Of a stretch of DNA of 64,000 bases, positions 1-11,040 are shown one piece after another. Where the stretch lies: positions 1 through 64,000 of the forward strand of contig NZ_BCZA01000007.1 in assembly GCF_001598475.1 (NCBI RefSeq). The letters run 5' to 3'. The DNA is from Pantoea agglomerans NBRC 102470. GTDB taxonomy: Bacteria; Pseudomonadota; Gammaproteobacteria; Enterobacterales; Enterobacteriaceae. Numbering within the stretch: the stretch's first letter is position 1; each line of letters opens with the position of its first letter. The notes beneath the pieces were generated by a model. It had not been told where the DNA came from and did not search any database. It worked only from the letters and a program-made list of their open reading frames with translations. The position numbers and the translations under genes were made by a program.

Positions 1-111
1 AGTAGTGCGGGGCTTTTTTACGTCTGCACTTTGCCACGTTAAACTGAAACATTTTCATTTTCTGCATCAAACCTCGACATCTTACAACGATCAGGCTAAT
101 GTTGGGCATCC

Positions 112-127
112 AGATGTCTAAACGTTT
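112..127 (+). promoter_or_regulatory. MetJ operator (tandem met boxes) upstream of metA
   Basis: Two adjacent 8-bp units, AGATGTCT and AAACGTTT, lie 26 bp before the metA start. The MetJ consensus unit is AGACGTCT, so the first unit matches 7 of 8 bases and the second 6 of 8. The E. coli metA operator, as I recall it, has the same core (GATGTCTAAACGT). Repression by MetJ with S-adenosylmethionine is therefore expected. The 111 bases before it hold no gene; bases 10-20 look like the tail of an upstream terminator. Confidence 0.7.
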
Positions 128-153
128 ATATGGTTGTAAGAGGTGAGCAGGTT

Positions 154-1083
154 ATGCCAATCAGGGTTCCCGACGAATTACCGGCAGTGAATTTTTTGCG
201 TGACGAAAATGTCTTTGTGATGACATCGTCGCGCGCCAGTGTTCAGGAGATCCGCCCGCTTAAAGTGCTCATACTGAATCTGATGCCGAAAAAGATCGAA
301 ACGGAGAATCAGTTTCTGCGTCTGCTTTCCAACTCGCCCTTACAGATCGATATTCAGCTGCTGCGCATCGACAGCCGCGAGTCACGCAATACGCCCACTG
401 AGCACCTCAACAACTTCTACTGCAATTTTGAAGATATCCAGCATGATAACTACGATGGCTTAATCGTGACAGGTGCACCACTCGGGCTGGTTGATTTTAA
501 TGATGTCGCTTACTGGCCACAGATTCAGCGCGTTCTGCACTGGGCAAATGAGCATGTCACCTCAACCCTGTTTGTCTGTTGGGCGGTTCAGGCCGCGCTT
601 AACATTCTGTATGGCATTCCCAAGCAAACCCGGCATAACAAACTGTCTGGCGTCTATGAGCATCAGATACTGCATCCCCATGCGTTACTGACCCGCGGTT
701 TTGATGATAATTTCCTCGCACCGCACTCACGCTATGCTGATTTTCCCACTCATTTGATAACGGATTACACCGATCTTGAGCTGTTTGCTGAATCGGAACA
801 AACCGGTGCCTATCTGATGGCGAGTAAAGACAAACGTCTGGTGTTTGTTACCGGTCACCCGGAATATGATGCCCTGACGTTGTCTGGTGAGTATCATCGC
901 GATTATGAAGCGGGGGTAAATCCGGAAGTCCCTTATAACTATTTCCCGCAGGATAATCCGGTATTGCCACCCCGCGCCACCTGGCGCAGTCACGGCAATC
1001 TGTTGTTCTCGAACTGGCTCAACTACTACGTTTACCAGATCACGCCGTTCGATCTGCGTCACATGAACCCAACGCTGGAATAG
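154..1083 (+). CDS. metA: Homoserine O-succinyltransferase MetA
   Basis: MetA transfers succinyl from succinyl-CoA to homoserine, the first committed step of methionine synthesis, in the cytosol. The product is 309 residues, the same length as the E. coli protein, and starts [12 protein letters not shown]. An in-frame start 24 bp upstream is possible, but the ATG at 154 gives the family N-terminus and follows AGCAGGTT. The nucleophilic Cys sits in LFVCWAVQ (about residue 142), and the His and Glu of the active site in TGHPEYD (about 235-237). The gene has its own terminator and stands alone before the glyoxylate operon, as in E. coli. MetJ sites precede it. Confidence 0.97.
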   Translation: MPIRVPDELPAVNFLRDENVFVMTSSRASVQEIRPLKVLILNLMPKKIETENQFLRLLSNSPLQIDIQLLRIDSRESRNTPTEHLNNFYCNFEDIQHDNYDGLIVTGAPLGLVDFNDVAYWPQIQRVLHWANEHVTSTLFVCWAVQAALNILYGIPKQTRHNKLSGVYEHQILHPHALLTRGFDDNFLAPHSRYADFPTHLITDYTDLELFAESEQTGAYLMASKDKRLVFVTGHPEYDALTLSGEYHRDYEAGVNPEVPYNYFPQDNPVLPPRATWRSHGNLLFSNWLNYYVYQITPFDLRHMNPTLE

Positions 1084-1103
1084 TCCCGTCTGAAGATCAA
1101 CTG

Positions 1104-1137
1104 AACCGTGTTAGCCGATGGCAACACGGTTTTTTTT
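1104..1137 (+). terminator. Rho-independent terminator of metA
   Basis: A 9-bp perfect stem, AACCGTGTT with AACACGGTT, around a 10-nt loop is followed by a run of eight T. It begins 20 bp after the metA stop codon. Confidence 0.9.
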
Positions 1138-1228
1138 CGCCTTTAAAACGTTAACTGAAAGCGATTCCTTTAATGGATTAAAGTTTTATTTCAGATAAAA
1201 CATCAGGATAGGTTGTTTTGTATTTAAA

Positions 1229-1245
1229 AATGGAAATAGTTTTTT
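1229..1245 (+). promoter_or_regulatory. IclR-binding region of the aceBAK promoter
   Basis: The sequence AATGGAAATAGTTTTTT resembles the IclR site of the E. coli aceB promoter, which I recall as AATGGAAATTGTTTTTG. The half-site TGGAAAT matches the IclR consensus TGGAAATNATTTCCA, while the right half is degenerate. It lies about 100 bp before aceB in an AT-rich stretch. IclR encoded at 6050-6880 is the expected ligand. Confidence 0.6.
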
Positions 1246-1346
1246 ATTTAAAAAAATAAATGCTTATGCTCTGATCCTGTAGCTCACAAAATAAACACCG
1301 TGTGGATCCGCTGCTTTCGATCCTTTGAATACAGGAGAACGCCAGC

Positions 1347-2945
1347 ATGACAGACTCAGTGATCAGCCATACCCTGATTTTCAGCCAGCCCTTTAGCCAT
1401 GCAGAACAGCAGCTGTTAACGCCCGAGGCTGTTTCTTTTTTAGAGTCTCTGGTCGCACGCTTTGCACCGCAACGCGAAGTGCTGTTATCGGCTCGCCAGC
1501 AGCGTCAGCAGCAATATGACCAGGGCTATCTGCCAGACTTCGATATGGAAACGGCTTCCATAAGGGCCAGTGAATGGCGTATTCAATCTATTCCGGCAGA
1601 TTTAGAAGATCGTCGGGTCGAGATCACCGGTCCACCCGATCGGAAAATGGTGATTAACGCCCTGAACTCAAACGTTAAAGTCTTTATGGCCGACTTTGAG
1701 GATTCGCTGTCTCCGGAGTGGTCAAAGTTGATTGAAGGGCAGCTGACACTGCGCGAAGCAGTACAGGGCACCCTGAGTTATACCAGCGACAAAGGCAAAA
1801 TTTATCAGCTCGGCGCTACCCCTGCGGTACTGATGTGCCGGGTGCGCGGTCTGCATCTGTCAGAAAAACATGTCAGCTGGCAGGGGAAGGCAATTCCGGG
1901 CGGGCTGTTTGATTTCGCGCTCTATTTCTTCCACAACGTCCGGCCATTACTGGCCAAAGGCAGCGGGCCTTATTTCTATCTGCCGAAAACCGAGAGCTGG
2001 CAGGAGATCGCCTGGTGGCGTGAGATCTTCAGTTTCAGCGAGGATCAGTTCGATCTGCCGCGTGGCACTATCAAAGCCACTGTCCTGATCGAAACCTTAC
2101 CCGCCGTGTTTCAGATGGATGAGATCCTGTGGAATCTGCGCGATCACATTGTTGGCCTCAACTGTGGCCGCTGGGATTACATCTTCAGCTATATCAAAAC
2201 CCTTAAACAGCATGCGGATCGCGTGCTGCCGGATCGCCAGTCCGTCACCATGTCTCAGCCGTTCCTGGACGCTTATTCGCGACTGCTGATTAAAACCTGT
2301 CATCGGCGGGGGGCTTTTGCGATGGGCGGGATGTCAGCGCTGATTCCCGCTAAAGATCCCACGCGCAATGCCTGGGTATTGCAGCGCGTGACGGAAGATA
2401 AGCAGCGGGAGGCAGGTAACGGGCATGACGGCACCTGGATTGCTCATCCTGGTCTGGCAGAGACCGCGATGGCGGTCTTCAACGCTGCGCTGGGCGACCG
2501 GCCAAACCAGCTGCAGGTCATGCGGGAAGAGGATGCGACGATCACAGCGGAGCAGCTGCTGGCGCCCTGTCAGGGTGAGCGCACCGAAGCCGGTATGCGC
2601 GCCAACATCCGTGTTGCGCTGCAATATCTGGAAGCGTGGATCAGCGGTAACGGCTGTGTCCCGATTGACGGACTAATGGAGGATGCCGCCACCGCTGAGA
2701 TCGCACGCACCTCAATCTGGCAATGGATTCATCATCAGCAAATGCTGAACAACGGCCAGCAGGTCACAGCTGAACTGTTTCTGCGCTGGCTTAACGAAGA
2801 GCTGCATCTGCTGCAAAACGCGCTGGGCGAAGCCCACTTCAGCGCCGGTCGCTATGACGACGCGGCGCAGCTGATGGCTCAGATCACCACCGAGCGCGAG
2901 CTGGTTTCCTTTCTTACCCTGCCAGGCTATCGCCTGATCCCCTGA
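1347..2945 (+). CDS. aceB: Malate synthase A
   Basis: AceB condenses glyoxylate with acetyl-CoA to give malate, the second step of the glyoxylate bypass used on acetate and fatty acids. The 532-residue product matches the length of E. coli malate synthase A. The family signature is visible as [19 protein letters not shown] near residues 265-283, with the magnesium-binding Glu-Asp region around it. The start is supported by CAGGAG ten bases upstream. It is the first gene of aceBAK, with aceA only 17 bp downstream. An IclR-type site lies in the promoter. Confidence 0.98.
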   Translation: MTDSVISHTLIFSQPFSHAEQQLLTPEAVSFLESLVARFAPQREVLLSARQQRQQQYDQGYLPDFDMETASIRASEWRIQSIPADLEDRRVEITGPPDRKMVINALNSNVKVFMADFEDSLSPEWSKLIEGQLTLREAVQGTLSYTSDKGKIYQLGATPAVLMCRVRGLHLSEKHVSWQGKAIPGGLFDFALYFFHNVRPLLAKGSGPYFYLPKTESWQEIAWWREIFSFSEDQFDLPRGTIKATVLIETLPAVFQMDEILWNLRDHIVGLNCGRWDYIFSYIKTLKQHADRVLPDRQSVTMSQPFLDAYSRLLIKTCHRRGAFAMGGMSALIPAKDPTRNAWVLQRVTEDKQREAGNGHDGTWIAHPGLAETAMAVFNAALGDRPNQLQVMREEDATITAEQLLAPCQGERTEAGMRANIRVALQYLEAWISGNGCVPIDGLMEDAATAEIARTSIWQWIHHQQMLNNGQQVTAELFLRWLNEELHLLQNALGEAHFSAGRYDDAAQLMAQITTERELVSFLTLPGYRLIP

Positions 2946-2962
2946 ACAGAGGAGTTATTGCC

Positions 2963-4264
2963 ATGACACGTACTCAACAGATCGATCAACTGGAACAACT
3001 CTGGCAGACCGCACGCTGGCAGGGCATTACCCGCCCTTACAGCGCAGCAGAGGTCGTCAATCTGCGCGGCTCGGTCTTGCCCGCCTGTACGCTGGCAGAG
3101 CGCGGTGCGGAAAAATTATGGGCGTTGCTGAATGGCGAGGCGAAGAAAGGGTATATCAATAGCCTGGGTGCGCTGAGCGGCGGGCAGGCACTGCAGCAGG
3201 CCAAAGCGGGCATCGAAGCGATCTACCTTTCTGGCTGGCAGGTAGCGGCGGATGCCAACGTGGCGGGCCAGATGTATCCCGATCAGTCCCTCTACCCGGT
3301 GAACTCGGTGCCGGAAGTGGTGACGCGCATTAATCAGACCTTTCAGCGCGCCGATCAGATTCAGTGGTCCAGCGGCATTGAAGCGGGGGACAGCCGGCAC
3401 ACCGATTTCTTCCTGCCAATTGTGGCCGATGCTGAAGCTGGTTTTGGCGGCGTGCTGAATGCGTATGAGCTGATGAAGGCGATGATTCAGGCGGGCGCGG
3501 CGGCGGTCCACTTCGAAGATCAGCTGGCGGCGGTAAAAAAATGCGGTCACATGGGCGGCAAAGTTCTGGTACCGACTCAGGAAGCCATTCAGAAACTGGT
3601 GGCGGCACGGCTGGCTGCCGATGTGATGGGCGTGCCAACCGTGCTGCTGGCACGAACTGATGCCGACGCCGCCGATCTGATTACCTCAGACTGCGATGAA
3701 TACGATCGTCCCTTTATCCAGGGCGACCGGACGGCAGAAGGCTTCTTCCGCACCCACGCCGGCATTGAACAGGCGATCAGTCGCGGGCTGGCCTATGCAC
3801 CTTATGCTGACATCCTGTGGTGTGAAACCTCAACGCCGGATCTGGCGATGGCGCAGCGCTTTGCCGACGCCATTCATGCGCGTTTCCCCGGCAAGCTGCT
3901 GGCCTACAACTGTTCACCGTCGTTCAACTGGAAGAAGAACCTCGACGATCGCACCATCGCGAAGTTTCAGCAGGCGCTCAGCGACATGGGCTATCGCTTC
4001 CAGTTCATCACGCTGGCGGGCATCCACAGCATGTGGTTCAACATGTTTGATCTGGCCCACGCCTACGCCCAGGGCGAAGGGATGCGTCACTATGTTGAAA
4101 AGGTTCAGCAGCCTGAGTTCGCTGCCCGCGATCGCGGTTACAGCTTCTCTTCGCATCAGCAAGAGGTGGGCACCGGCTATTTTGATCAGGTAACCAATAT
4201 CATTCAGGGCGGTAAGTCCTCGGTCACCGCGCTCACCGGTTCGACCGAAGAGCATCAGTTCTGA
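2963..4264 (+). CDS. aceA: Isocitrate lyase
   Basis: AceA splits isocitrate to glyoxylate and succinate, the first step of the glyoxylate bypass. The 433-residue length is normal for the bacterial enzyme (434 in E. coli). The catalytic signature KKCGHMGGK appears near residues 192-200, carrying the active-site Cys. The substrate-binding loop [12 protein letters not shown] follows near 315-326. The gene sits between aceB (17 bp upstream, start behind GAGGAG) and aceK (62 bp downstream), so all three are probably one transcript. Confidence 0.98.
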   Translation: MTRTQQIDQLEQLWQTARWQGITRPYSAAEVVNLRGSVLPACTLAERGAEKLWALLNGEAKKGYINSLGALSGGQALQQAKAGIEAIYLSGWQVAADANVAGQMYPDQSLYPVNSVPEVVTRINQTFQRADQIQWSSGIEAGDSRHTDFFLPIVADAEAGFGGVLNAYELMKAMIQAGAAAVHFEDQLAAVKKCGHMGGKVLVPTQEAIQKLVAARLAADVMGVPTVLLARTDADAADLITSDCDEYDRPFIQGDRTAEGFFRTHAGIEQAISRGLAYAPYADILWCETSTPDLAMAQRFADAIHARFPGKLLAYNCSPSFNWKKNLDDRTIAKFQQALSDMGYRFQFITLAGIHSMWFNMFDLAHAYAQGEGMRHYVEKVQQPEFAARDRGYSFSSHQQEVGTGYFDQVTNIIQGGKSSVTALTGSTEEHQF

Positions 4265-4326
4265 CCCTTTTCCTCTGACTGATTCCCCGTCCGCAAACCG
4301 CGGGCGGGCGTTTACCGGAGCTGATT

Positions 4327-6075
4327 ATGCCGCCACGCGAATCATTGATCGCCCACACTATCCTGCAGGGTTTTGATGCACAGTATGGTCGCTTTCTCGA
4401 CATCACTGCTGGCGCACAGCAGCGGTTTGAGCAGGCGGAATGGCAGGCGGTGCAACATGCCATGAAGGCCCGTATTCATCTCTATGACCATCACGTCAGC
4501 CTGGTTGCCGATCAACTGCGGGTGCTGAACGGTGCGGCCAACTGGGATGAGATGTTCTGGCTGCGGGTTAAGGACCACTATCAAAGCCTGCTGCCCGGCT
4601 ATCCACGGCATGAAATTGCCGAAAGCTTCTTTAATTCTGTCTACTGCCGGTTACATGGACATGCCGATCTGCAGCCGGACCGGCTGTTTATCTTCAGCTC
4701 TCAATCCCTGACCGCACCGGTCACACCTTTGCGCCCGTTATCGCGCCGTTATCAGCCGGAGCGGGGCTGGCTGGCACTGGTGGATCAGGTGTTGAGCGAT
4801 TTACCGCTGACGTTGCCGTGGCAGCAGCGCGCTCGCGACGTCGGCTGGATTGTCCGCCACCTGCAGTCGCATTTTCCCCGGCTGAACCAGGGCTGGCTCG
4901 AGGTTAACAGTGAACTCTTCTATCGTAACAAAACTGCCTGGCTGGTGGCGCGCCTGCATCTGCCGGAGGGCATCTTGCCCTGTCTGCTGCCGATCCAGCG
5001 CAGTGAAACGGGCGAACTGTGGATCGACACCTGTCTGACCGATGTGAATGACGCCAGCATTGTGTTTGGTTTTGCCCGCGCCTATTTCATGGTTTATGCG
5101 CCGGTGCCTGCGGCGCTGGTTGCCTGGCTGCAACCGATACTGCCTGGCAAAACCCTGGCGGAGCGCTATATGGCGATTGGCTGCCAGAAGCACGGTAAAA
5201 CCGAGAGCTATCGCGAATATCTTCAGGCGTTGGCAGAAAATGAGACGGCCTTTGAGATCGCACCCGGCGTGCGCGGCATGGTGATGCTGGTCTTCACGCT
5301 GCCGGGCTTTGACTGGGTGTTCAAGGTCATCAGGGATCGCTTCGCGCCGCAAAAAGAGGTGACGGAAGCACAGGTCCGCGCCTGTTATCAGCAGGTCAAA
5401 GAGCACGATCGCGTGGGACGTATGGCGGATACGCAGGAGTTCGAGCAGTTTGCGCTGCCGCTGTCGCGCATCTCTCCGGCGCTGCTGGCAGAGCTCCACG
5501 CCTGCGTGGCGGAGAAGCTGCATATCGAAGGCGATCGCCTGATTATTCGTCACCTGTGGCTGGAGCGCCGTATGCAGCCGCTCAATCTCTACCTGGCCCA
5601 GGCGAATGCCGCAGAGCGACGTCACGCGATTGAAGAGTATGGCAATGCTATCCGACAGCTGGCGGCGGCCAATATCTTTCCCGGAGACATGCTGTTTAAA
5701 AACTTCGGCATCACCCGCCATGGCCGGGTGATTTTTTACGATTACGATGAGATTCGCCCGATGCAGGAGTTGCACTTCCGGGAGGTGCCCGCGGCGCGCT
5801 ATGAGGAGGATGAACTCAGCGCCGAGCCCTGGTACAGCGTCGGGCCGGACGATGTCTTCCCGGAAACCTTCCGCTATGCGTTATGCAGTGAAGCTGCTAC
5901 CGGCGCATTGCTGTTGCAACTGCATCCGGAGATATTCGACGCCCGCTGGTGGCGCGCGCAGCAGCAGCGCATCGCCCAGGGCCATGTGGAAGAGGTGATC
6001 GCCTGGCGGCAGACGCAGCGTTTCAGCGTCTGCTACGGCGCAGATAAAGTTAACGACCACTGTACGCCAGCGTAA
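4327..6075 (+). CDS. aceK: Isocitrate dehydrogenase kinase/phosphatase
   Basis: AceK phosphorylates and dephosphorylates isocitrate dehydrogenase, diverting isocitrate to the glyoxylate bypass. The product is 582 residues, close to the 578 of E. coli. The nucleotide-binding stretch [16 protein letters not shown] lies near residues 315-330. The kinase-type catalytic segment [18 protein letters not shown], with its two Asp residues, lies near 458-475. It is the last gene of aceBAK. Its 3' end overlaps the convergent iclR gene by 26 bases, leaving no room for an intergenic terminator. Confidence 0.97.
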   Translation: MPPRESLIAHTILQGFDAQYGRFLDITAGAQQRFEQAEWQAVQHAMKARIHLYDHHVSLVADQLRVLNGAANWDEMFWLRVKDHYQSLLPGYPRHEIAESFFNSVYCRLHGHADLQPDRLFIFSSQSLTAPVTPLRPLSRRYQPERGWLALVDQVLSDLPLTLPWQQRARDVGWIVRHLQSHFPRLNQGWLEVNSELFYRNKTAWLVARLHLPEGILPCLLPIQRSETGELWIDTCLTDVNDASIVFGFARAYFMVYAPVPAALVAWLQPILPGKTLAERYMAIGCQKHGKTESYREYLQALAENETAFEIAPGVRGMVMLVFTLPGFDWVFKVIRDRFAPQKEVTEAQVRACYQQVKEHDRVGRMADTQEFEQFALPLSRISPALLAELHACVAEKLHIEGDRLIIRHLWLERRMQPLNLYLAQANAAERRHAIEEYGNAIRQLAAANIFPGDMLFKNFGITRHGRVIFYDYDEIRPMQELHFREVPAARYEEDELSAEPWYSVGPDDVFPETFRYALCSEAATGALLLQLHPEIFDARWWRAQQQRIAQGHVEEVIAWRQTQRFSVCYGADKVNDHCTPA

Positions 6076-6880
6076 CCTGGCGCGCTTCGCGGATGACCAG
6101 TGCACCTAATTCAGTAATCCGATCGTCAGTCATGCGGGCGATGGGGCCGGAGATAGAGAGCGCGGCAAACGCCTCGCCATGTTCGTCATAGATTGGCGCG
6201 GCGACACAACGCAGTCCAAGCGCATGCTCTTCATCATCAAATGAGAAGCCCGCTTTGCGCACCAGCGCCAGATTCTCTTTCAGACTCTGCGGTGACATCA
6301 GGGTTTTCGGCGTGTAGTAATGCAATCCTTTCTGATGCAGCAGGGCGGTGACCTGCTCATCGCCCAGGTGGGCCAGAAATGCTTTGCCTGCGCCAGACGC
6401 ATGCATCGGCAGCTTGCCGCCAATCGGCGCAGACATTCGCATCAGCTGGGTACACTGCACCTGATCAATGATCACCGCCTGGTGATCGCTGAGATCCAGC
6501 ACCGCCAGATTCACCGTTTCACCGGACTGCTCCATCAGGCTACGCAGCACCGGGTGTACCAGCGCCAGCAGGTTACGGCTCTGCAGGAAACTGCTGCCGA
6601 CCACGAAGGCGTGTGCGCCGATCGTCCACAGCCCGAGATCGCCCACCTGCCGGACAAAACCCTGCTGCTGCATGGTGCTGAGCAGGCGATGCGTGGTGGA
6701 GTTAGGCAAACCCGCCTGCTGAGCCAGCTCGGTCAGCGCTACGCTGCCATGTGAGTCAGCAATCAGCTCCAGCAGCGTCAGGCCGCGGGTCAGCGATTGC
6801 ACCTGACCGCCCGCGGGTGCGGCGACAGGGGTGCCACGGGGTTTCTTGCCGCGCTTAACAGGAACCGGGGTTGCCATCAT
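6050..6880 (-). CDS. iclR: Acetate operon repressor IclR
   Basis: IclR represses aceBAK and its own gene, and its effectors include glyoxylate and pyruvate. The 276-residue product has a charged N-terminal tail, a winged helix-turn-helix at about residues 30-90 ([20 protein letters not shown]) and a C-terminal ligand-binding domain. Two ATG codons in tandem follow AAGGAG, so the true start may be 6877. The gene is convergent with aceK and overlaps it by 26 bases. An IclR-like palindrome lies about 18 bp before the start, consistent with autoregulation. Confidence 0.95.
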   Translation of the reverse strand: MMATPVPVKRGKKPRGTPVAAPAGGQVQSLTRGLTLLELIADSHGSVALTELAQQAGLPNSTTHRLLSTMQQQGFVRQVGDLGLWTIGAHAFVVGSSFLQSRNLLALVHPVLRSLMEQSGETVNLAVLDLSDHQAVIIDQVQCTQLMRMSAPIGGKLPMHASGAGKAFLAHLGDEQVTALLHQKGLHYYTPKTLMSPQSLKENLALVRKAGFSFDDEEHALGLRCVAAPIYDEHGEAFAALSISGPIARMTDDRITELGALVIREARQVTLAYSGR

Positions 6881-6898
6881 TGTTCTCCTTTTACATTG

Positions 6899-6913
6899 TG
6901 GAAATCATTTTCG
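6899..6913 (-). promoter_or_regulatory. IclR operator in the iclR promoter
   Basis: TGGAAATCATTTTCG matches the IclR consensus TGGAAATNATTTCCA at 12 of 14 defined positions. It sits 18 bp upstream of iclR, where autoregulatory binding is expected. Confidence 0.65.
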
Positions 6914-6971
6914 TTTTAATCGCGCGCTTTGCAAACGCTGGTTTTCTGGTCAGACCTGTACAGCCGTGACC

Positions 6972-6984
6972 TGAAAAACTCTCA
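6972..6984 (+). promoter_or_regulatory. Possible MetR site upstream of metH
   Basis: TGAAAAACTCTCA differs at one defined position from the MetR consensus TGAANNNNNTTCA and lies about 90 bp before the metH start. MetR with homocysteine activates metH in enterobacteria. The match is short, so this remains tentative. Confidence 0.35.
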
Positions 6985-7070
6985 TTCGAGGTTACTTTGT
7001 CGCCTGACCAGCTTGTGCCAGAATGAAAAACGGGCTTTTCCGCCAGCAGACTGACGTGAATGGGGCAACA

Positions 7071-10000
7071 GTGAGCAATAAAATCGACGCGTTAAAACAG
7101 CAGCTCGCACAACGCATTATGGTGCTGGATGGTGGTATGGGCACCATGATCCAGAGCTATAAGCTGGAAGAAGAGGATTATCGCGGCAGCCGTTTTGCTG
7201 ACTGGCCTTGCGATCTCAAAGGCAATAACGATCTGCTGGTGCTGAGTAAACCGGCAGTGATCCGCGAGATCCACGACGCCTATCTGGCGGCGGGTGCGGA
7301 TATCCTCGAAACCAACACCTTTAACGCCACGTCGATTGCGATGTCGGATTACCAGATGGAAAGTTTATCGGCGGAGATCAATTTTGAAGCGGCCCGCCTG
7401 GCGCGAGCCTGCGCCGATGTGTGGACGGCGAAAACGCCGGATCGTCCGCGTTATGTCGCGGGTGTGCTCGGCCCGACCAACCGCACCTGCTCGATCTCAC
7501 CCGATGTTAACGATCCTGCCTACCGTAACGTCACTTTTAATCAGCTGGTGGAGGCGTACCGCGAATCGACCCGCGCGCTGGTGGAGGGCGGTTCCGACAT
7601 CATCATGATTGAAACGGTGTTCGATACGCTGAATGCCAAGGCGGCTATCTATGCGGTGCAGACCGAGATGGAAGCGCTTGGCGTGGCGCTGCCGCTGATG
7701 ATCTCCGGCACTATCACCGACGCCTCCGGCCGAACGCTCTCCGGCCAGACCACCGAAGCTTTTTACAACTCGCTGCGTCACGCCGAACCGCTCTCTTTTG
7801 GCCTGAACTGCGCACTGGGACCCGACGAACTTCGTCAGTATGTGGCGGAACTGTCGCGCATCGCTGAAGGCTACGTGACCGCCCATCCCAACGCCGGTCT
7901 GCCCAATGCCTTTGGCGAATACGATCTGGATGCGGAAGTGATGGCGCAGCAGATTGGTGAATGGGCCACCGCCGGATTCCTGAACATTATTGGCGGCTGC
8001 TGTGGCACCACACCGCAACATATCGCTGCCATGGTGGCGGCGGTTGAAGGCGTCGCACCGCGTCAGTTGCCGACGATCCCGGTGGCCTGCCGTCTCTCCG
8101 GTCTGGAGCCGCTTAACATCACCGCAGAGTCACTGTTTGTTAACGTCGGTGAGCGCACCAACGTCACCGGCTCGGCAAAATTTAAACGGCTGATCAAAGA
8201 AGAGAAGTATAACGAAGCGCTGGAAGTGGCGCTGCAGCAGGTGCAGAGCGGCGCGCAGATCATCGATATCAACATGGATGAAGGCATGCTCGACGCCGAG
8301 GCGGCGATGGTACGCTTTCTGAATCTGATTGCTGGCGAACCGGATATCGCCCGCGTGCCGATCATGATCGACTCCTCAAAATGGGAGGTGATTGAGCAAG
8401 GGTTGCAGTGCATTCAGGGCAAAGGGATCGTGAACTCAATTTCGATGAAAGAGGGTGAAGCGGCCTTTATTCATCATGCGCGTCAGGTCCGGCGTTACGG
8501 CGCGGCGATGGTGGTCATGGCGTTTGACGAAGTGGGTCAGGCGGATACCCGCGCCCGTAAAATTGAGATCTGCCGCCGTGCTTACCGGATCCTCACCGAA
8601 CAGGTCGGTTTCCCGCCGGAAGATATTATCTTCGACCCCAACATCTTTGCGGTCGCCACCGGCATCGACGAACACAACAACTACGCCATGGATTTCATTG
8701 GTGCCTGCGAAGATATCAAGCGCGAGCTGCCCCATGCGATGATCTCCGGCGGCGTCTCCAACGTATCGTTTTCATTCCGTGGCAACGATCCGGTGCGTGA
8801 AGCGATACATGCCGTCTTTCTCTATTACGCCATCCGTAAAGGCATGGATATGGGCATCGTCAACGCAGGCCAGCTGGCGATTTATGATGATTTGCCGGCA
8901 GAACTGCGCGAGGCGGTAGAGGATGTGATTCTTAACCGGCGGGATGATGGCACCGAGCGGCTGCTGGCGCTGGCGGAGAAATACCGTGGCGGCAAAAGCG
9001 ATGGCGCGCAGGAAAAACAGCTCGCGGAATGGCGCAGCTGGGACGTGGTGAAACGGCTGGAGTATTCGCTGGTCAAGGGGATCACCGAGTTTATCGAGCA
9101 GGATACCGAAGAGGCGCGCCAGCAGGTACCACGGCCGATAGAGGTGATTGAAGGCCCGCTGATGTCCGGCATGAACGTGGTCGGTGACCTGTTCGGTGAG
9201 GGCAAGATGTTCCTGCCGCAGGTGGTGAAATCGGCGCGCGTGATGAAGCAGGCGGTGGCGTATCTGGAACCCTTTATCGAAGCCAGCAAAGAGGCGGGGC
9301 GCAGCAACGGTAAAATCGTGCTGGCCACGGTCAAAGGCGACGTGCACGACATCGGGAAAAATATTGTCGGCGTGGTGCTGCAGTGTAATAACTACGAAAT
9401 CATTGACCTTGGCGTGATGGTGCCGGGCGAAAAAATTCTTAAAACGGCGCGCGAAGTGAATGCGGACATCATCGGCTTATCAGGCCTGATTACGCCGTCG
9501 CTGGATGAGATGGTCAACATGGCGAAAGAGATGGAGCGTCAGGGCTTTACCTTACCGCTGCTGATTGGCGGCGCGACCACCTCGAAGGCGCATACCGCTG
9601 TCAAAATTGAGCAGCATTACAGCGGCCCGACGGTCTACGTGCAGAACGCCTCACGCACCGTTGGCGTGGTGTCGTCGCTGCTTTCCGCTACCTTAAAAGA
9701 GGATTTCGTCGCCCGAACCCGCAAAGAGTACGAGACCGTGCGCATTCAGCATGCACGCAAAAAGCCGCGCACGCCGCCGGTCTCGCTGCAGGCGGCGCGC
9801 GATAACGCCACCTCAATTGACTGGGAGAGTTACACGCCACCCGTGCCGCATCGTCCCGGGGTCAGCCAGGTGGAGGCCAGCATTGAAACGCTGCGCAACT
9901 ACATCGACTGGACGCCATTCTTTATGACCTGGTCGCTGGCGGGCAAATATCCCCGCATCATGGAGGATGAGGTGGTGGGTGAAGAGGCGCAGCGTCTGTT

Positions 10001-10754
10001 TGCCGATGCCAATGCGATGCTCGACAAATTAAGCCAGCAGTCGCTGCTGAAGCCACGTGGCGTGGTCGGTATTTTTCCGGCTAACCGGGTCGGCGATGAT
10101 ATTCATCTCTACAGTGATGAGCGGCGTGATGAGATTTTGTGTGTGAGTCATCACTTACGCCAGCAGACCGAAAAAACCGACTTCGCCAACTACTGTCTGG
10201 CGGATTTTGTGGCCCCGAAATCGAGCGGCAAAGCGGACTATCTCGGTGCTTTCGCGGTGACCGGCGGGCTGGAAGAGGATGCGCTGGCGGAGGCGTACGA
10301 TCGTCAGCATGACGACTACAACAAGATCATGGTGAAAGCGCTGGCTGACCGTCTGGCGGAAGCCTTTGCCGAATACCTGCACGAGCGGGTACGTAAGGTG
10401 ATCTGGGGCTTCGCGCCCAACGAAAATCTCAGCAATGAAGAGCTGATTCGGGAAAATTATCAGGGGATACGTCCGGCACCAGGCTATCCGGCCTGCCCGG
10501 AGCACACTGAGAAAGCCGCCATCTGGCGTCTGCTGGCGGTGGAAGAACAGACCGGCATGAAGCTCACCGAATCCTTTGCCATGTGGCCGGGCGCGTCAGT
10601 CTCTGGCTGGTACTTCAGCCATCCTGACAGCCGCTATTTCGCCGTGGCGCAGATCCAGCGTGACCAGGTGGAAGATTATGCGGCACGCAAAGGGATGTCG
10701 GTCACAGAAGTGGAGCGCTGGCTGGCGCCGAATCTCGGCTACGACGCGGACTAA
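7071..10754 (+). CDS. metH: Cobalamin-dependent methionine synthase
   Basis: MetH methylates homocysteine to methionine using methyltetrahydrofolate through cobalamin. With the GTG start at 7071 (after TGGGG) the product is 1227 residues, exactly the E. coli length, and begins [12 protein letters not shown]. An ATG 48 bp upstream would add 16 unsupported residues. Domains in order: homocysteine-binding with zinc cysteines (NCALGP, GGCCGTT) to about 325; pterin-binding to about 620; cobalamin-binding with the DVHDIGKN motif bearing the axial His near 760; and the S-adenosylmethionine reactivation domain from about 900. It is divergent from iclR. Confidence 0.98.
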   Translation: MSNKIDALKQQLAQRIMVLDGGMGTMIQSYKLEEEDYRGSRFADWPCDLKGNNDLLVLSKPAVIREIHDAYLAAGADILETNTFNATSIAMSDYQMESLSAEINFEAARLARACADVWTAKTPDRPRYVAGVLGPTNRTCSISPDVNDPAYRNVTFNQLVEAYRESTRALVEGGSDIIMIETVFDTLNAKAAIYAVQTEMEALGVALPLMISGTITDASGRTLSGQTTEAFYNSLRHAEPLSFGLNCALGPDELRQYVAELSRIAEGYVTAHPNAGLPNAFGEYDLDAEVMAQQIGEWATAGFLNIIGGCCGTTPQHIAAMVAAVEGVAPRQLPTIPVACRLSGLEPLNITAESLFVNVGERTNVTGSAKFKRLIKEEKYNEALEVALQQVQSGAQIIDINMDEGMLDAEAAMVRFLNLIAGEPDIARVPIMIDSSKWEVIEQGLQCIQGKGIVNSISMKEGEAAFIHHARQVRRYGAAMVVMAFDEVGQADTRARKIEICRRAYRILTEQVGFPPEDIIFDPNIFAVATGIDEHNNYAMDFIGACEDIKRELPHAMISGGVSNVSFSFRGNDPVREAIHAVFLYYAIRKGMDMGIVNAGQLAIYDDLPAELREAVEDVILNRRDDGTERLLALAEKYRGGKSDGAQEKQLAEWRSWDVVKRLEYSLVKGITEFIEQDTEEARQQVPRPIEVIEGPLMSGMNVVGDLFGEGKMFLPQVVKSARVMKQAVAYLEPFIEASKEAGRSNGKIVLATVKGDVHDIGKNIVGVVLQCNNYEIIDLGVMVPGEKILKTAREVNADIIGLSGLITPSLDEMVNMAKEMERQGFTLPLLIGGATTSKAHTAVKIEQHYSGPTVYVQNASRTVGVVSSLLSATLKEDFVARTRKEYETVRIQHARKKPRTPPVSLQAARDNATSIDWESYTPPVPHRPGVSQVEASIETLRNYIDWTPFFMTWSLAGKYPRIMEDEVVGEEAQRLFADANAMLDKLSQQSLLKPRGVVGIFPANRVGDDIHLYSDERRDEILCVSHHLRQQTEKTDFANYCLADFVAPKSSGKADYLGAFAVTGGLEEDALAEAYDRQHDDYNKIMVKALADRLAEAFAEYLHERVRKVIWGFAPNENLSNEELIRENYQGIRPAPGYPACPEHTEKAAIWRLLAVEEQTGMKLTESFAMWPGASVSGWYFSHPDSRYFAVAQIQRDQVEDYAARKGMSVTEVERWLAPNLGYDAD

Positions 10755-10756
10755 GT

Positions 10757-10781
10757 AAAAAAGCGGCCTGAGGGCCGCTTC
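10757..10781 (-). terminator. Terminator between metH and the yjb block
   Basis: The stem GCGGCC/GGCCGC with a 4-nt loop is followed, on the minus strand, by a run of T. It begins just after the metH stop codon. The T-run is on the side that serves leftward transcripts arriving from yjbH, although the hairpin may act in both directions. Confidence 0.6.
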
Positions 10782-10809
10782 AGACTGCTGACAAATCCAG
10801 CTCCGGTTA

Positions 10810-10949
10810 AATCTGGCAGCAATGAGGAAACTCAACGCGCAGGGAACCCGGTCAGAGGAGGAAAGCGTCCCGCGCCAGGGACGGCGCGGGCCGAGCGGCC
10901 AGGGATGGCATTAGCGCCTTTCCGATCTGACCGGGTTCCCTGAGCAGGC
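10810..10949. repeat. Intergenic palindromic repeat element, copy 1
   Basis: This 140-bp element has a second copy at 30567-30708. Its outer arms form a perfect 16-bp inverted repeat at 10841-10856 and 10926-10941 (AGGGAACCCGGTCAGA and its complement). The interior holds nested stems, including CCCGCGCC/GGCGCGGG. A flanking AGCAGGC at 10943 can also pair with GCCTGCT at 10993-10999. It fills the space between metH and yjbH and has no coding potential I would defend. It is not the REP or ERIC consensus as I remember them. A family name could not be assigned. Confidence 0.85.
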
Positions 10950-11040
10950 GCGATCTCATTGCTATGCTTTGCTTCAGGCGTATGCTCCCTGAGCCTGCTT
11001 TCTGTTAACCGCATGAAACGGCCCTGAGGCCGCCATCTGC

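Noticed and set aside
4801..5775. Long minus-strand open frame (324 codons) within aceK
   Set aside because: It is antisense to a clear aceK gene, has no ribosome-binding site or recognisable domain, and is rich in Arg, Gln and His, as expected for a GC-rich shadow frame.
10760..10999. Repeat region as a small RNA gene
   Set aside because: The fold is strong, but I see no promoter with a matching terminator that would define a separate transcript, so it is listed as a repeat only.
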